Part shown: positions 24,972 to 32,223 of the stretch, in pieces
Layout: every line of letters begins with the position of its first letter
Position numbering within the stretch: the stretch's first letter is position 1
Notes under the pieces: model-generated
Told to the model about the DNA's origin: nothing
Database searches by the model: none
The model's input: only the letters and a program-made list of their open reading frames with translations
Source of the DNA: Candidatus Woesebacteria bacterium RIFCSPLOWO2_01_FULL_44_24b
Lineage (GTDB): Bacteria; Patescibacteriota; Microgenomatia; UBA8517
Assembly: GCA_001793235.1 (NCBI GenBank)
Contig: MGHM01000020.1
Location: forward strand, 1-33,676
Length of the DNA: 33,676 nt
Reading direction: 5' to 3'
Translations under genes and position numbers: made by a program

Positions 24972-27900
24972 AAGTATTATTCCAACAGACCTTAAAAAAT
25001 CCTACTGATTGGCAAGAGACTAGTGCGGTTAAGTGGGCTAACTTACCCAAAAAACCAATACCTAAAAAGGGTCAGCTAGGTGGAAAGGATAATACGCCTG
25101 GCTGGATTTTTCGCCTGAACGTCCAGGGTATAGATTTCGTAGGCTACGACCACTATGCGGTCGAGCCCATGCCGGGCGGTGGCTGCCGCCTCACGGTCTG
25201 GAAAGACGACCCCGAGTACACCGCTGGCGATCCGCTGCTGGGTGAGTTCTACGCCCGCGTAGTGGACTTTCTTCTACTGGCACCCGACCCGCGTTTCAGG
25301 GGCGCCTGGAACACGCGTCAGCATCAGACGATCTACGCTGGCCCCAGGCTGGCGAAGTTCTATCGGGACAACCCAACCGAAAACACTGAAATTCGACCGT
25401 GGTCGGATTTCGTGCCGCCTTCGGAACGAACAATTCGGCACGGGGTCTGGATTCCCAATCCCCTGGTTCCAAAGCACGACCGCGCTGTTCGAGCTGTGGA
25501 CTGGCGCGAGTGGACGGAAGGCGTCCCAGCAAAAGAAATCATCGGCAGAAAGCTTCGCCCGCAGCGACCCTTAGGTCGTTATGATAAGCCGACGGGCACG
25601 AAGACTTTCGGGCTCGTCATTACCGATCAGGCGAGCGGCGTCCACGCGGCCACGAATGAGAACCAAATGACGCGAGACGCCTTTGGAGCGTCCGAGACCG
25701 AGGCCAGCGGAAACATCCCCGGCGCAGGGAGCGCTCTCACCCACCTTTGGACGACCCTCGCGACAGAACCGAACGACGCCGACTGGCCGAGTGGAATTTA
25801 CCGCTGCTCGCTCGACATAAGCGCCGTCGGCGCCGACCTTAGTTACGGCCTGCGAACATCAGGGGCGGTAACAGGGCACTTTGCCCGCGTCGACAGCGGC
25901 CTAACCTCCGACTCTCAAACCTTCGCCCAAACCGAAGCGCTCTTCACCGGGACGGGTATCAAGCTCGCAACCACGGGGACGATTGACCCAGCCGCAGGGG
26001 CGACTAGCGACCGCTTCGAATGCCTGCTGGCGGCCAGCCGACCCGCCAACCACGGAAACCAAACCATCACGGTCAGGTACTCGGCGGATTCATTCGCAGA
26101 TGGACCGTGGGTATCTACCGGTAGCGCATCAGTATCACCATCTGCGTCAGTTAGCCCATCTGTTTCCCCTTCAGCTAGTGTAAGTCCGTCAGCATCAGTC
26201 AGTCCATCAGTTAGTCCATCTGCATCTTTTAGTCCATCTGCCAGTGTGAGCCCCAGTGCAAGCGAAAGCCCGTCAATTAGTCCAAGTGCTTCTGTGTCTC
26301 CCAGCGCTTCTGAGTCACCATCTGTAAGTCCCTCAGCCTCCGTTAGCCCTTCCGCGAGCGTTAGTCCCTCGGTTAGCCCTTCAGCATCTGTTTCACCGAG
26401 TGCTTCTGAGTCACCGTCGGTGTCCCCAAGCGCGTCAGTCTCCCCCAGCGCATCGGTTTCGCCGTCAGTTTCACCGAGCGCATCAGTCTCACCATCTGTG
26501 AGCCCAAGTGCATCTATTTCACCTTCTGCAAGTGTAAGCCCTTCGGTTTCGCCTTCTGCCTCTGTCTCACCGAGTGCGTCAGTTTCACCATCAGTTAGTC
26601 CCTCAGCCAGTGTTTCCCCTTCGGCTTCTGTATCCCCTTCTGTCTCGCCTTCGGCATCTGTCTCGCCGTCGGCCAGCGTTAGTCCTTCGGTCTCACCAAG
26701 TGCTTCTGTTTCTCCTTCGGCTTCCGTGAGTCCGTCCGTCAGTCCTTCTGCGTCTGTGTCACCAAGCGCTTCAGTGTCACCGTCAGTAAGCCCGTCGGCA
26801 TCCGTGTCGCCTTCGGTTTCACCATCAGCATCTGTTTCACCTTCGGCGTCCGTCAGCCCTTCAATCAGTCCATCCGCCTCGGTTAGCCCGTCGGCTAGCG
26901 TATCACCAAGTGTTTCGCCTTCAGCATCTGTTTCACCATCGGCCAGCGTATCACCATCCGTATCTCCAAGTGCATCCGTTTCACCATCGGCTAGCGTCTC
27001 TCCAAGCGTTTCTCCATCAGCGTCAGTTAGTCCTTCTACATCCGTTTCGCCATCTGTGTCACCATCGGCCAGCATAAGTCCTTCCGCATCCGTTAGTCCT
27101 TCTGTAAGTCCGTCAGCATCTGTTTCCCCAAGCGCATCGGTAAGTCCATCGGTCAGTCCATCTACATCTGTGAGCCCGTCAGCGTCGGCGTCGCCGTCGG
27201 TCTCTCCATCTGCGTCAATAAGTCCCTCTGCCAGTGAGAGTCCTTCAGTGTCTCCAAGTGCATCTGTGTCACCTTCTGCTTCCGTGAGTCCTTCTGTTTC
27301 ACCATCGGCATCTGTTAGCCCCAGTGCGTCAGTATCACCGTCGGTCAGCCCATCCGCATCCGTAAGCCCTTCGGCCAGTGAAAGCCCCTCGGTAAGTCCG
27401 TCTGCCAGCGTCAGTCCATCGGCTTCTGAATCACCATCGGTTTCCCCGTCTGCTTCTGTGTCACCAAGTGCGTCAGTATCACCGTCGGTAAGTCCTTCGG
27501 CTTCTATTAGCCCTTCTGCTTCCGAATCACCATCTGTCTCACCATCAGCTTCTGTTTCGCCTAGTGCCTCAGTATCTCCAAGTGCTTTAGAAAGTGCTTC
27601 TATTTCCCCCAGCGCTTCGGTAAGTCCTTCTGTTTCACCAAGTGCTTCTGTATCACCGTCAGCGTCTGTTAGCCCGTCAGTTAGTCCTTCTACATCCGTT
27701 TCGCCATCTGTGTCACCAAGCGCATCGGTTTCACCTTCTGCAAGTGAAAGCCCTTCTGTTAGTCCATCTGCATCGGTATCCCCAAGTGCATCAGAAAGTC
27801 CCTCTGTAAGCCCCTCGGCCAGCGTATCCCCTTCGGCTTCGATGTCGCCATCAATTTCGCCGTCAGGATCTGTTTCCCCATCTGCAAGCGTGAGCCCGTC

Positions 27901-29254
27901 TGTCAGCCCATCAGCATCTTTAAGCCCAAGTGCTTCCGTCAGCCCGTCGGTTTCACCGTCTGCCAGTGTCAGCCCATCTGCCAGCGAGAGTCCTTCAGTT
28001 AGTCCTTCCGCATCCGTTTCACCGAGCGCATCTATAAGTCCATCAGTTTCCCCATCAGCTTCTGTAAGCCCGTCTGCTTCAGTGTCCCCCTCTGTTTCAC
28101 CATCAGCATCTGTTTCACCAAGCGCCAGCGTCAGCCCGTCTGTATCTCCAAGCGCGTCTGTAAGCCCGTCTGCTTCAGTGTCCCCCTCTGTTTCACCATC
28201 AGCTTCCGTCAGCCCGAGTGCATCCGTGAGCTCATCGGTCAGTCCTTCGGCAAGTGTTAGCCCGAGCGCATCTGCTTCGCCTTCTGCGGGATCTGAAAGT
28301 ATCTCTCCGAGCGCATCAGTTTCCCCGAGCGCCTCAGTAAGCCCGTCGGCTTCTGCCTCACCAAGTGCCTCAGTTTCACCTTCTGTATCCCCTTCTGCCA
28401 GCCAATCGGCAAGTGTCTCTCCCTCAGCCAGTGTCTCGCCCAGTGCATCTGAAAGCGCATCTCTAAGTTCCAGCGCCTCACAAAGCCAAAGTGCCTCGGA
28501 AAGTGCAAGTATAAGCCCAAGTACTTCCGTCAGCCGGTCGGTGAGCCCGAGTGCTAGCATTTCCCCTTCAGCCAGTGTCTCGCCCAGTGCCAGCGTGAGC
28601 CCTTCTACATCCGTAAGCCCTAGTGTGAGCCCTTCTGCATCACTTTCACCAAGCGCATCAATATCTCCATCTGCATCAATTTCACCAAGCCCGAGTGTGT
28701 CGCCAAGCACGTCCGTTTCGCCTTCTGTCTCCCCGTCAGCATCACTCTCGCCATCAGCAAGCATGAGCCCATCGGCGAGCTTATCACCGTCACCATCAGC
28801 GTCAGAATCTATTTCACCTTCTGCATCTGAGTCTGCAAGCGTCTCGCCTTCTATTGAGGTTTCAGATTCGGCATCAGTTTCTCCTTCTGCTTCACCATCT
28901 GTAGCCCCGAGCGGACCTTCTGAATCCCCCTCGCCATCGGCTGCAATTGTCTCCGCATCAGGATCCATTTCTCCATCGGTTTCACCTTCTGCACATCCCC
29001 CTGTCGCAATAACACCGCCGCCGAAAGAGCCGCCAATATTCTTCAAAAACTCAAACACCATAAGAAGAGAACAAATAACACGCGGTACTGACGTATCCAT
29101 TTATGTTCACAAGCGGTTTCCAACATGGAACAGTGCCGGACGGCCTAAAAAAGCACGGGAGGGCACAACCGGCTTTAATTTAGAAACAAAGAGTCTGGAA
29201 CTCTGGAACGGGTCGGGTTGGCTTATCTTTCCAATGAAAAAAATTGATGTATAA
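24968..29254 (+). CDS. Giant mucin-like Ser-X repeat protein 2
   Basis: A 1428-aa protein. Residues 1-190 form a charged and aromatic-rich region ([34 protein letters not shown]). About residues 190-385 are a beta-rich phage-structural-like domain ([19 protein letters not shown], then [15 protein letters not shown]). About residues 386-1345, two thirds of the protein, are Ser-X repeat, mostly a 16-residue unit [16 protein letters not shown]. The C-terminal 70 residues share the module of giant protein 1 ([36 protein letters not shown]). No signal peptide, membrane helix or sortase motif is seen. The segment 25140-26110 is clearly more GC-rich than the surrounding genes, which suggests it was acquired. 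Likely role: an elongated surface or particle fibre. Confidence 0.82.
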   Translation: MKVLFQQTLKNPTDWQETSAVKWANLPKKPIPKKGQLGGKDNTPGWIFRLNVQGIDFVGYDHYAVEPMPGGGCRLTVWKDDPEYTAGDPLLGEFYARVVDFLLLAPDPRFRGAWNTRQHQTIYAGPRLAKFYRDNPTENTEIRPWSDFVPPSERTIRHGVWIPNPLVPKHDRAVRAVDWREWTEGVPAKEIIGRKLRPQRPLGRYDKPTGTKTFGLVITDQASGVHAATNENQMTRDAFGASETEASGNIPGAGSALTHLWTTLATEPNDADWPSGIYRCSLDISAVGADLSYGLRTSGAVTGHFARVDSGLTSDSQTFAQTEALFTGTGIKLATTGTIDPAAGATSDRFECLLAASRPANHGNQTITVRYSADSFADGPWVSTGSASVSPSASVSPSVSPSASVSPSASVSPSVSPSASFSPSASVSPSASESPSISPSASVSPSASESPSVSPSASVSPSASVSPSVSPSASVSPSASESPSVSPSASVSPSASVSPSVSPSASVSPSVSPSASISPSASVSPSVSPSASVSPSASVSPSVSPSASVSPSASVSPSVSPSASVSPSASVSPSVSPSASVSPSASVSPSVSPSASVSPSASVSPSVSPSASVSPSVSPSASVSPSASVSPSISPSASVSPSASVSPSVSPSASVSPSASVSPSVSPSASVSPSASVSPSVSPSASVSPSTSVSPSVSPSASISPSASVSPSVSPSASVSPSASVSPSVSPSTSVSPSASASPSVSPSASISPSASESPSVSPSASVSPSASVSPSVSPSASVSPSASVSPSVSPSASVSPSASESPSVSPSASVSPSASESPSVSPSASVSPSASVSPSVSPSASISPSASESPSVSPSASVSPSASVSPSALESASISPSASVSPSVSPSASVSPSASVSPSVSPSTSVSPSVSPSASVSPSASESPSVSPSASVSPSASESPSVSPSASVSPSASMSPSISPSGSVSPSASVSPSVSPSASLSPSASVSPSVSPSASVSPSASESPSVSPSASVSPSASISPSVSPSASVSPSASVSPSVSPSASVSPSASVSPSVSPSASVSPSASVSPSVSPSASVSPSASVSSSVSPSASVSPSASASPSAGSESISPSASVSPSASVSPSASASPSASVSPSVSPSASQSASVSPSASVSPSASESASLSSSASQSQSASESASISPSTSVSRSVSPSASISPSASVSPSASVSPSTSVSPSVSPSASLSPSASISPSASISPSPSVSPSTSVSPSVSPSASLSPSASMSPSASLSPSPSASESISPSASESASVSPSIEVSDSASVSPSASPSVAPSGPSESPSPSAAIVSASGSISPSVSPSAHPPVAITPPPKEPPIFFKNSNTIRREQITRGTDVSIYVHKRFPTWNSAGRPKKAREGTTGFNLETKSLELWNGSGWLIFPMKKIDV
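26125..29000 (+). repeat. Ser-X repeat tract of giant gene 2
   Basis: One almost continuous tract of about 960 residues with Ser at every second position. The 16-residue unit (48 bp) dominates the first two thirds. Towards the end it becomes irregular ([16 protein letters not shown]) as in giant gene 1. Short exact copies occur, for example a block at 28061 repeated at 28157, two units apart. Confidence 0.9.
28751..28917 (+). repeat. 167-bp block shared with giant gene 1
   Basis: Second copy of 24304-24470, just before the C-terminal module. It marks a copying or gene-conversion event between the two giant genes. Confidence 0.8.
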
Positions 29255-29267
29255 TAATTGAAAATAT

Positions 29268-29468
29268 ATGCCCAAAAACGCTTCGGTTCTTATTGACATC
29301 GGCAAAGGGTTGTCCTTAATGGTGGGGCTTCCCAGAATTCCACAATGGAATTCTAAAGAAAGGCCCAAAAAACCCAAACGGGGAACTTTCGGTTTTAACA
29401 TCAAAACCAACAGTCTGGAATACTGGGATGGGTCGGCTTGGTACGGGGCAACCATGGACACGGCATAG
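29268..29468 (+). CDS. Stand-alone C-terminal module of the giant proteins
   Basis: A 66-aa protein made almost entirely of the module that ends both giant proteins: [35 protein letters not shown]. The pattern [20 protein letters not shown] resembles a motif common in phage tail-fibre and other structural proteins. It begins 13 nt after giant gene 2 ends. TATAAT at 29250-29255 could be a -10 box placing the RNA start a few bases before the ATG, though no -35 is evident. It may be a free binding module, a remnant of a third giant gene that has lost its body, or a donor cassette for recombination into the larger genes. No signal peptide is seen. Function unknown. Confidence 0.7.
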   Translation: MPKNASVLIDIGKGLSLMVGLPRIPQWNSKERPKKPKRGTFGFNIKTNSLEYWDGSAWYGATMDTA

Positions 29469-29479
29469 CCATTTACCAC

Positions 29480-29508
29480 TTGCCTTTTGAATTAGAGGGT
29501 ATTATAGT
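29480..29508 (+). promoter_or_regulatory. Putative promoter of the tat operon
   Basis: TTGCCT (29480-29485), a 17-nt spacer, and TATAGT (29503-29508). The -10 ends 12 nt before the ATG at 29521, so the leader would be only about 6 nt. Confidence 0.5.
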
Positions 29509-29520
29509 CAAATCACTGTA

Positions 29521-29727
29521 ATGTTAAGTTTTATAAAAAATATCGGCCCTACAGAAATAATTGTCGTTGTTGCAATTCTACTTCTTTTTTTTGGCAGCAG
29601 GATTGTCAAAATGCTCGCCCGTTCAAGCGGTGAAAGTGTAAGGGAAATCAAGAAAATTAAGAAGAACTTTTCAGAGCCCTTAAAAGACATTAAAGAAGAA
29701 ACCGAAAAATTCAAGGAAGGGGTGTAA
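29521..29727 (+). CDS. tatA: TatA/TatB-like translocase subunit 1
   Basis: A 68-aa protein with the Tat A/B layout: a short N-terminus, one membrane helix with the conserved polar start (GPTEIIVVVAILLLFFGS), then an amphipathic charged helix (KMLARSSGESVREIKKIKK) and a charged tail. GPTE at the membrane edge and FFG at the hinge are the family positions. TatA forms the protein-conducting assembly that moves folded proteins with twin-arginine signals across the membrane. It could equally be called TatB, since it is the longer of the two copies here. It heads a tat operon (two A/B-type genes, then tatC), 9 nt upstream of the next gene. Confidence 0.85.
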   Translation: MLSFIKNIGPTEIIVVVAILLLFFGSRIVKMLARSSGESVREIKKIKKNFSEPLKDIKEETEKFKEGV

Positions 29728-29736
29728 GAAAAATAT

Positions 29737-29898
29737 ATGCTCCCATCAATTGGTGCAACTGAGCTCATCGTAATAGCCGCTGTCATATTCTTCTTGTTTG
29801 GCGGTAAAAAGATACCTGAGTTTTTTAAAGGTTTGGGCGACGCAGTCAAGGAGTTTAAGAAATCCTCAAAAGACGAAAAGCCCGAAAAAGAAGAGTGA
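29737..29898 (+). CDS. tatA: TatA-like translocase subunit 2
   Basis: A 53-aa protein (MLPSIGATELIVIAAVIFFL at the N-terminus). It has the TatA core: GATELIVI, one membrane helix, FGGKKIPEFFKGLGDAVKEF, the amphipathic helix with the FGxxKxPE motif, and a Lys/Glu tail. It matches the canonical TatA consensus better than the first copy. Its stop overlaps the GTG start of tatC (GTGA at 29895-29898), so the two are translationally coupled. Having two A-type genes and no distinct TatB is common outside Proteobacteria. Confidence 0.85.
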   Translation: MLPSIGATELIVIAAVIFFLFGGKKIPEFFKGLGDAVKEFKKSSKDEKPEKEE

Positions 29899-30635
29899 AC
29901 AAACCCGTTGAAACTTCTCAGCTATCGGAATTAGTAAGCAAGTATTCCCCCATTCTGGCAGAAGTTAAGAAAAGGATTGTCATCACGGTATCAGTTTTTG
30001 TACTCGCCACCCTTGCCGGCTTCATATTTTACGAGGACATAATCAGGTTTTTAATAAGCGCGCTCTCACTTAACGGAATAAACATAGTCTTTACTTCACC
30101 TTTTCAGTTTATAAACCTAGCATTCAATACCGGGCTTGCTACCGGACTCGTTGTGGTAATGCCACTTTTAATTTTTCAGATTTTGTATTTCTTAAAACCC
30201 GCGTTAAAGCTAAAAGAGTTCAAGATGGTAGTCCGGTTTTTGCCTTTCTCTGTGCTTCTTTTTCTGGTCGGCTTTGGTTTCGGGGCAGGAATAATGAAGT
30301 GGCAAATTGATATTTTCCTTGCCCGTGCAACCTCGCTCGGGATTGGCAATGTTCTCGACATCAGTAACCTATTGAGCGTGGTACTTCTTACGTCCGTCTT
30401 AATGGGGATCGGCTTTCAGTTTCCAATAATTCTCTTGATTTTGATACGGCTTGGCATTGTTAAACATGAGCAGCTTGCCAAAAAACGCAAGTGGGTATAT
30501 CTCGTTTCATTTGTCATTACACTTTTTCTCCCTCCAGACTCAATACTTGCCGACATTCTTCTGGCCATGCCATTTATTTTATCCTTTGAAGCTACCCTGG
30601 TTATCAACCGGATTATAGAAAGAAAGAAAAAGTAA
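29895..30635 (+). CDS. tatC: Sec-independent protein translocase TatC
   Basis: Multi-pass membrane receptor for twin-arginine signal peptides, 246 aa, the usual family length. Hydrophobic segments fit six helices. Recognisable parts are the N-terminal LAEVKKRIVITVSVF segment (family HLxELRxR-like), FTSPFQFINLAFNTGL (family PxExF-like), LKEFKMVVRFLPFSVLLFLVG, GFQFPIILLILIRLGIV and the near-terminal LPPDSILADILLAMPFILSFE (family TPPDxxSQ...P-x-x-L-Y-E). The GTG start overlaps the previous stop by 4 nt. No gene in the window has a clear twin-arginine signal, so the substrates lie elsewhere. The gene converges on the tRNA on the opposite strand. Confidence 0.92.
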   Translation: MNKPVETSQLSELVSKYSPILAEVKKRIVITVSVFVLATLAGFIFYEDIIRFLISALSLNGINIVFTSPFQFINLAFNTGLATGLVVVMPLLIFQILYFLKPALKLKEFKMVVRFLPFSVLLFLVGFGFGAGIMKWQIDIFLARATSLGIGNVLDISNLLSVVLLTSVLMGIGFQFPIILLILIRLGIVKHEQLAKKRKWVYLVSFVITLFLPPDSILADILLAMPFILSFEATLVINRIIERKKK

Positions 30636-30647
30636 AGAAATTAGGGG

Positions 30648-30718
30648 TGGACCGTGGGAGAATCGAACTCCCGTCTGTCGCATGCGAAGCGACTGCATTA
30701 CCACTGTGCTAACGGCCC
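30648..30718 (-). tRNA. tRNA-Ala (anticodon CGC)
   Basis: Folds into a full cloverleaf on the minus strand. Acceptor stem GGGCCGT pairs with ACGGTCC and contains the G3-U70 wobble that identifies alanine tRNAs, with discriminator A. The anticodon stem GTCGC/GCGAC closes the loop TTCGCAT, giving anticodon CGC, which reads GCG. The T arm is GGGAG-TTCGATT-CTCCC. The 3' CCA is not encoded (CCC follows). At 71 nt it has a short D loop and a 4-nt variable region. Confidence 0.93.
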
Positions 30719-30728
30719 ACGTTGAAGT

Positions 30729-30737
30729 ATTATACCA
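30729..30737 (-). promoter_or_regulatory. Extended -10 promoter of the tRNA gene
   Basis: On the minus strand TG (30737-30736), one base, then TATAAT (30734-30729), about 10 nt before the tRNA 5' end. No -35 box is evident, as expected for an extended -10 element. Confidence 0.6.
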
Positions 30738-30744
30738 ATTTATA

Positions 30745-31893
30745 CTACCTTAAAACCGAAAGAGGGTTAATATTGACACCGTTTTGGAGAACTTCAAAAT
30801 GCAAGTGTATCCCCGTTGAGCGGCCGGTCGAGCCCATTTGGCCAATTGAGTCTCCACGGTTTACGGTTTGCCCTACTCCCACATAAATCTTCGATAAGTG
30901 CGCATAAAGCGTGCGCGTTCCGTTGCCATGATCAATCATGACGCGGTTCCCGTAACCGTAGCCGTCCAGCCAACCAGCCATAACCACTGTGCCCGCATCG
31001 GCGGCCAACACCGACGGTGCGGCGCGGTTGGCAATGTCCAAGGCCTTATGGTACCAGGCAAAGTTCTGGGAAATTGTTCCTTGTGCCGGCCAGACAAAAT
31101 TACCTGAGGCAACAACAGTTCCGGCATCGGGTGTAATTTGGCGGACTCTGGCAACCGGTGACCACTGCACCTCTTCAGGCTTTACCCCGTCAGGGACAAT
31201 AATGGTTTGTGCAATGGCAAGCTCAAAAGTTTCGTCGTTAACAAAAGCATTAAAGGGATAATTGACTATAACCTGCGGGTCGACATCATACTTTTTGGCA
31301 ATGGAATACACAGTGTCGCCTTTATTGACCTTATGGGATACACCGGTGACAGGCAGGATCTCAAGAACCTGGCCAACCTTGATGGAGTCGCGGCTCGGGA
31401 GCGCGTTCTGCCAGCGAATGGTGTCAACCGAAACTCCAAACTTTTCGGCGATGGTGCTTACGGTGTCCCCTTCTTTGACTTCATAATCAATCACCCGGTC
31501 ACGATACTCATGTTCGGCCACCACAGTTTCTGTGAGTTGCGAGTCAGATGCGGACAAGACTTGAGAAGGCGACGGCGCTTCCCATGGGTCTGTTCCGGCC
31601 CCGGGAAACTCCTCGGCCACAATCGGCGCAACCATTACACCAAAGGCCGCAATTCCAGCCATCCCCGAGTGAATCAGTCGTTTGGCCATTTTGCCCCTTT
31701 GTCTGTAAAGCGAGGTAACTGCAAAATTCTTTCCTTTGGCAAACCTTACCAGAGTTACTTTTGAAGTGGCCCCAAGCCAGAGGGCGAACTCCTTTAGAAA
31801 AACGCGAACATCGGAAGCCAGGAACGCCATACTTTCGAGGAGCTTTGATTTCCTTTGATACCTATCGATACGCTTGTATCGGGGTGGGTACAT
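30745..31893 (-). CDS. LysM-domain M23 peptidoglycan endopeptidase
   Basis: Cell-envelope hydrolase that likely cuts peptidoglycan cross-links. A hydrophobic segment (AKRLIHSGMAGIAAFGVMVA) acts as signal or anchor. Two LysM modules follow (YEVKEGDTVSTIAEKFGVS and HKVNKGDTVYSIAKKYDVD). The C-terminal M23 domain has WPAQGTISQNF, the zinc ligands in YHKALDIAN (HxxxD), GNRVMIDHGNGTRTLYAHLS and HLHFEV (HxH), so all metal residues are present. I used the ATG at 31893; other possible starts are GTG 31914, ATG 31830, and ATG 31689 with AAAGGGG as ribosome binding site. Using the last would leave a compact signal peptide. The gene lies downstream of a structured leader that may regulate it. Confidence 0.88.
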   Translation of the reverse strand: MYPPRYKRIDRYQRKSKLLESMAFLASDVRVFLKEFALWLGATSKVTLVRFAKGKNFAVTSLYRQRGKMAKRLIHSGMAGIAAFGVMVAPIVAEEFPGAGTDPWEAPSPSQVLSASDSQLTETVVAEHEYRDRVIDYEVKEGDTVSTIAEKFGVSVDTIRWQNALPSRDSIKVGQVLEILPVTGVSHKVNKGDTVYSIAKKYDVDPQVIVNYPFNAFVNDETFELAIAQTIIVPDGVKPEEVQWSPVARVRQITPDAGTVVASGNFVWPAQGTISQNFAWYHKALDIANRAAPSVLAADAGTVVMAGWLDGYGYGNRVMIDHGNGTRTLYAHLSKIYVGVGQTVNRGDSIGQMGSTGRSTGIHLHFEVLQNGVNINPLSVLR

Positions 31894-31989
31894 TTGCACC
31901 AACCAAAGTAGCACAAATCAGTATGCAAAGCAAACTGTTTCAATTAACCTAATTACTAATTGACCTAATTTTTAAACAAGCACAAATGC

Positions 31990-32165
31990 ATTAATTTCCC
32001 ACATGGCAGCCGTAGGATTGGGAGAGGGTGGTGCCCAGGAATTGGGACCCTTTAAAGGATTTGCCCCCGATGGGATCAAGGATTCTCCTTTCAAGGGGCT
32101 CTGACTACCTGTGACTTAACCCATGGAATGTCTCTTTCGCCAATAAATTCAGCATACGAGGAAAA
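31990..32165 (-). ncRNA. Structured leader, possible c-di-AMP (ydaO-type) riboswitch
   Basis: The 5' leader of the LysM/M23 gene, minus strand. In order it shows GGAGAATCC (32088-32080), GGGGGCAAATCC (32068-32057), and CCCAATCCTACGGCTGCC (32022-32005). These parallel the ydaO pattern GGGGAAYCC, GGGGUGAAUCC, CCGAAYCCGUCAGCUAAC, with changes. Local helices include AAGGA-GAA-TCCTT and CCCA-ATTCC-TGGG. ydaO riboswitches commonly control cell-wall hydrolases with LysM domains, which matches the downstream gene. The match is from recalled consensus and is imperfect. Confidence 0.4.
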
Positions 32166-32223
32166 TTCACTATCTGAGTCATATTTGTCCTCACCGTTAG
32201 ATTAATTAGAAATTAGAAATTTT

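Noticed and set aside
25915..29100. A 1061-codon open frame on the minus strand opposite giant gene 2.
   Set aside because: It is the complement of Ser/Pro/Ala/Val codons, which cannot produce stops in that frame. The product is a monotonous Glu/Asp/Gly/Leu/Thr repeat without its own domain or start signal.
18529..29254. Regular short repeats that might suggest a CRISPR array.
   Set aside because: The periodicity is in-frame coding repeat with no constant repeat/unique spacer structure and no cas genes.
30898..31764. Several plus-strand ORFs of 60-185 codons opposite the LysM/M23 gene.
   Set aside because: They are shadows of a clearly functional peptidase gene and have no recognisable domains.
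32022..32040. AGGGTGGTGCC on the plus strand, like a T-box antiterminator.
   Set aside because: It lacks the ACC of the T-box motif, and no plus-strand gene follows. The same bases are better explained as the structured minus-strand leader.
32110..32180. Coding-like minus-strand frames in the rho-M23 gap, including a 25-codon ORF with a GAGGA ribosome site.
   Set aside because: Too short, with no family match; the acidic-looking frame has no start codon, and the region is better explained as a structured RNA.
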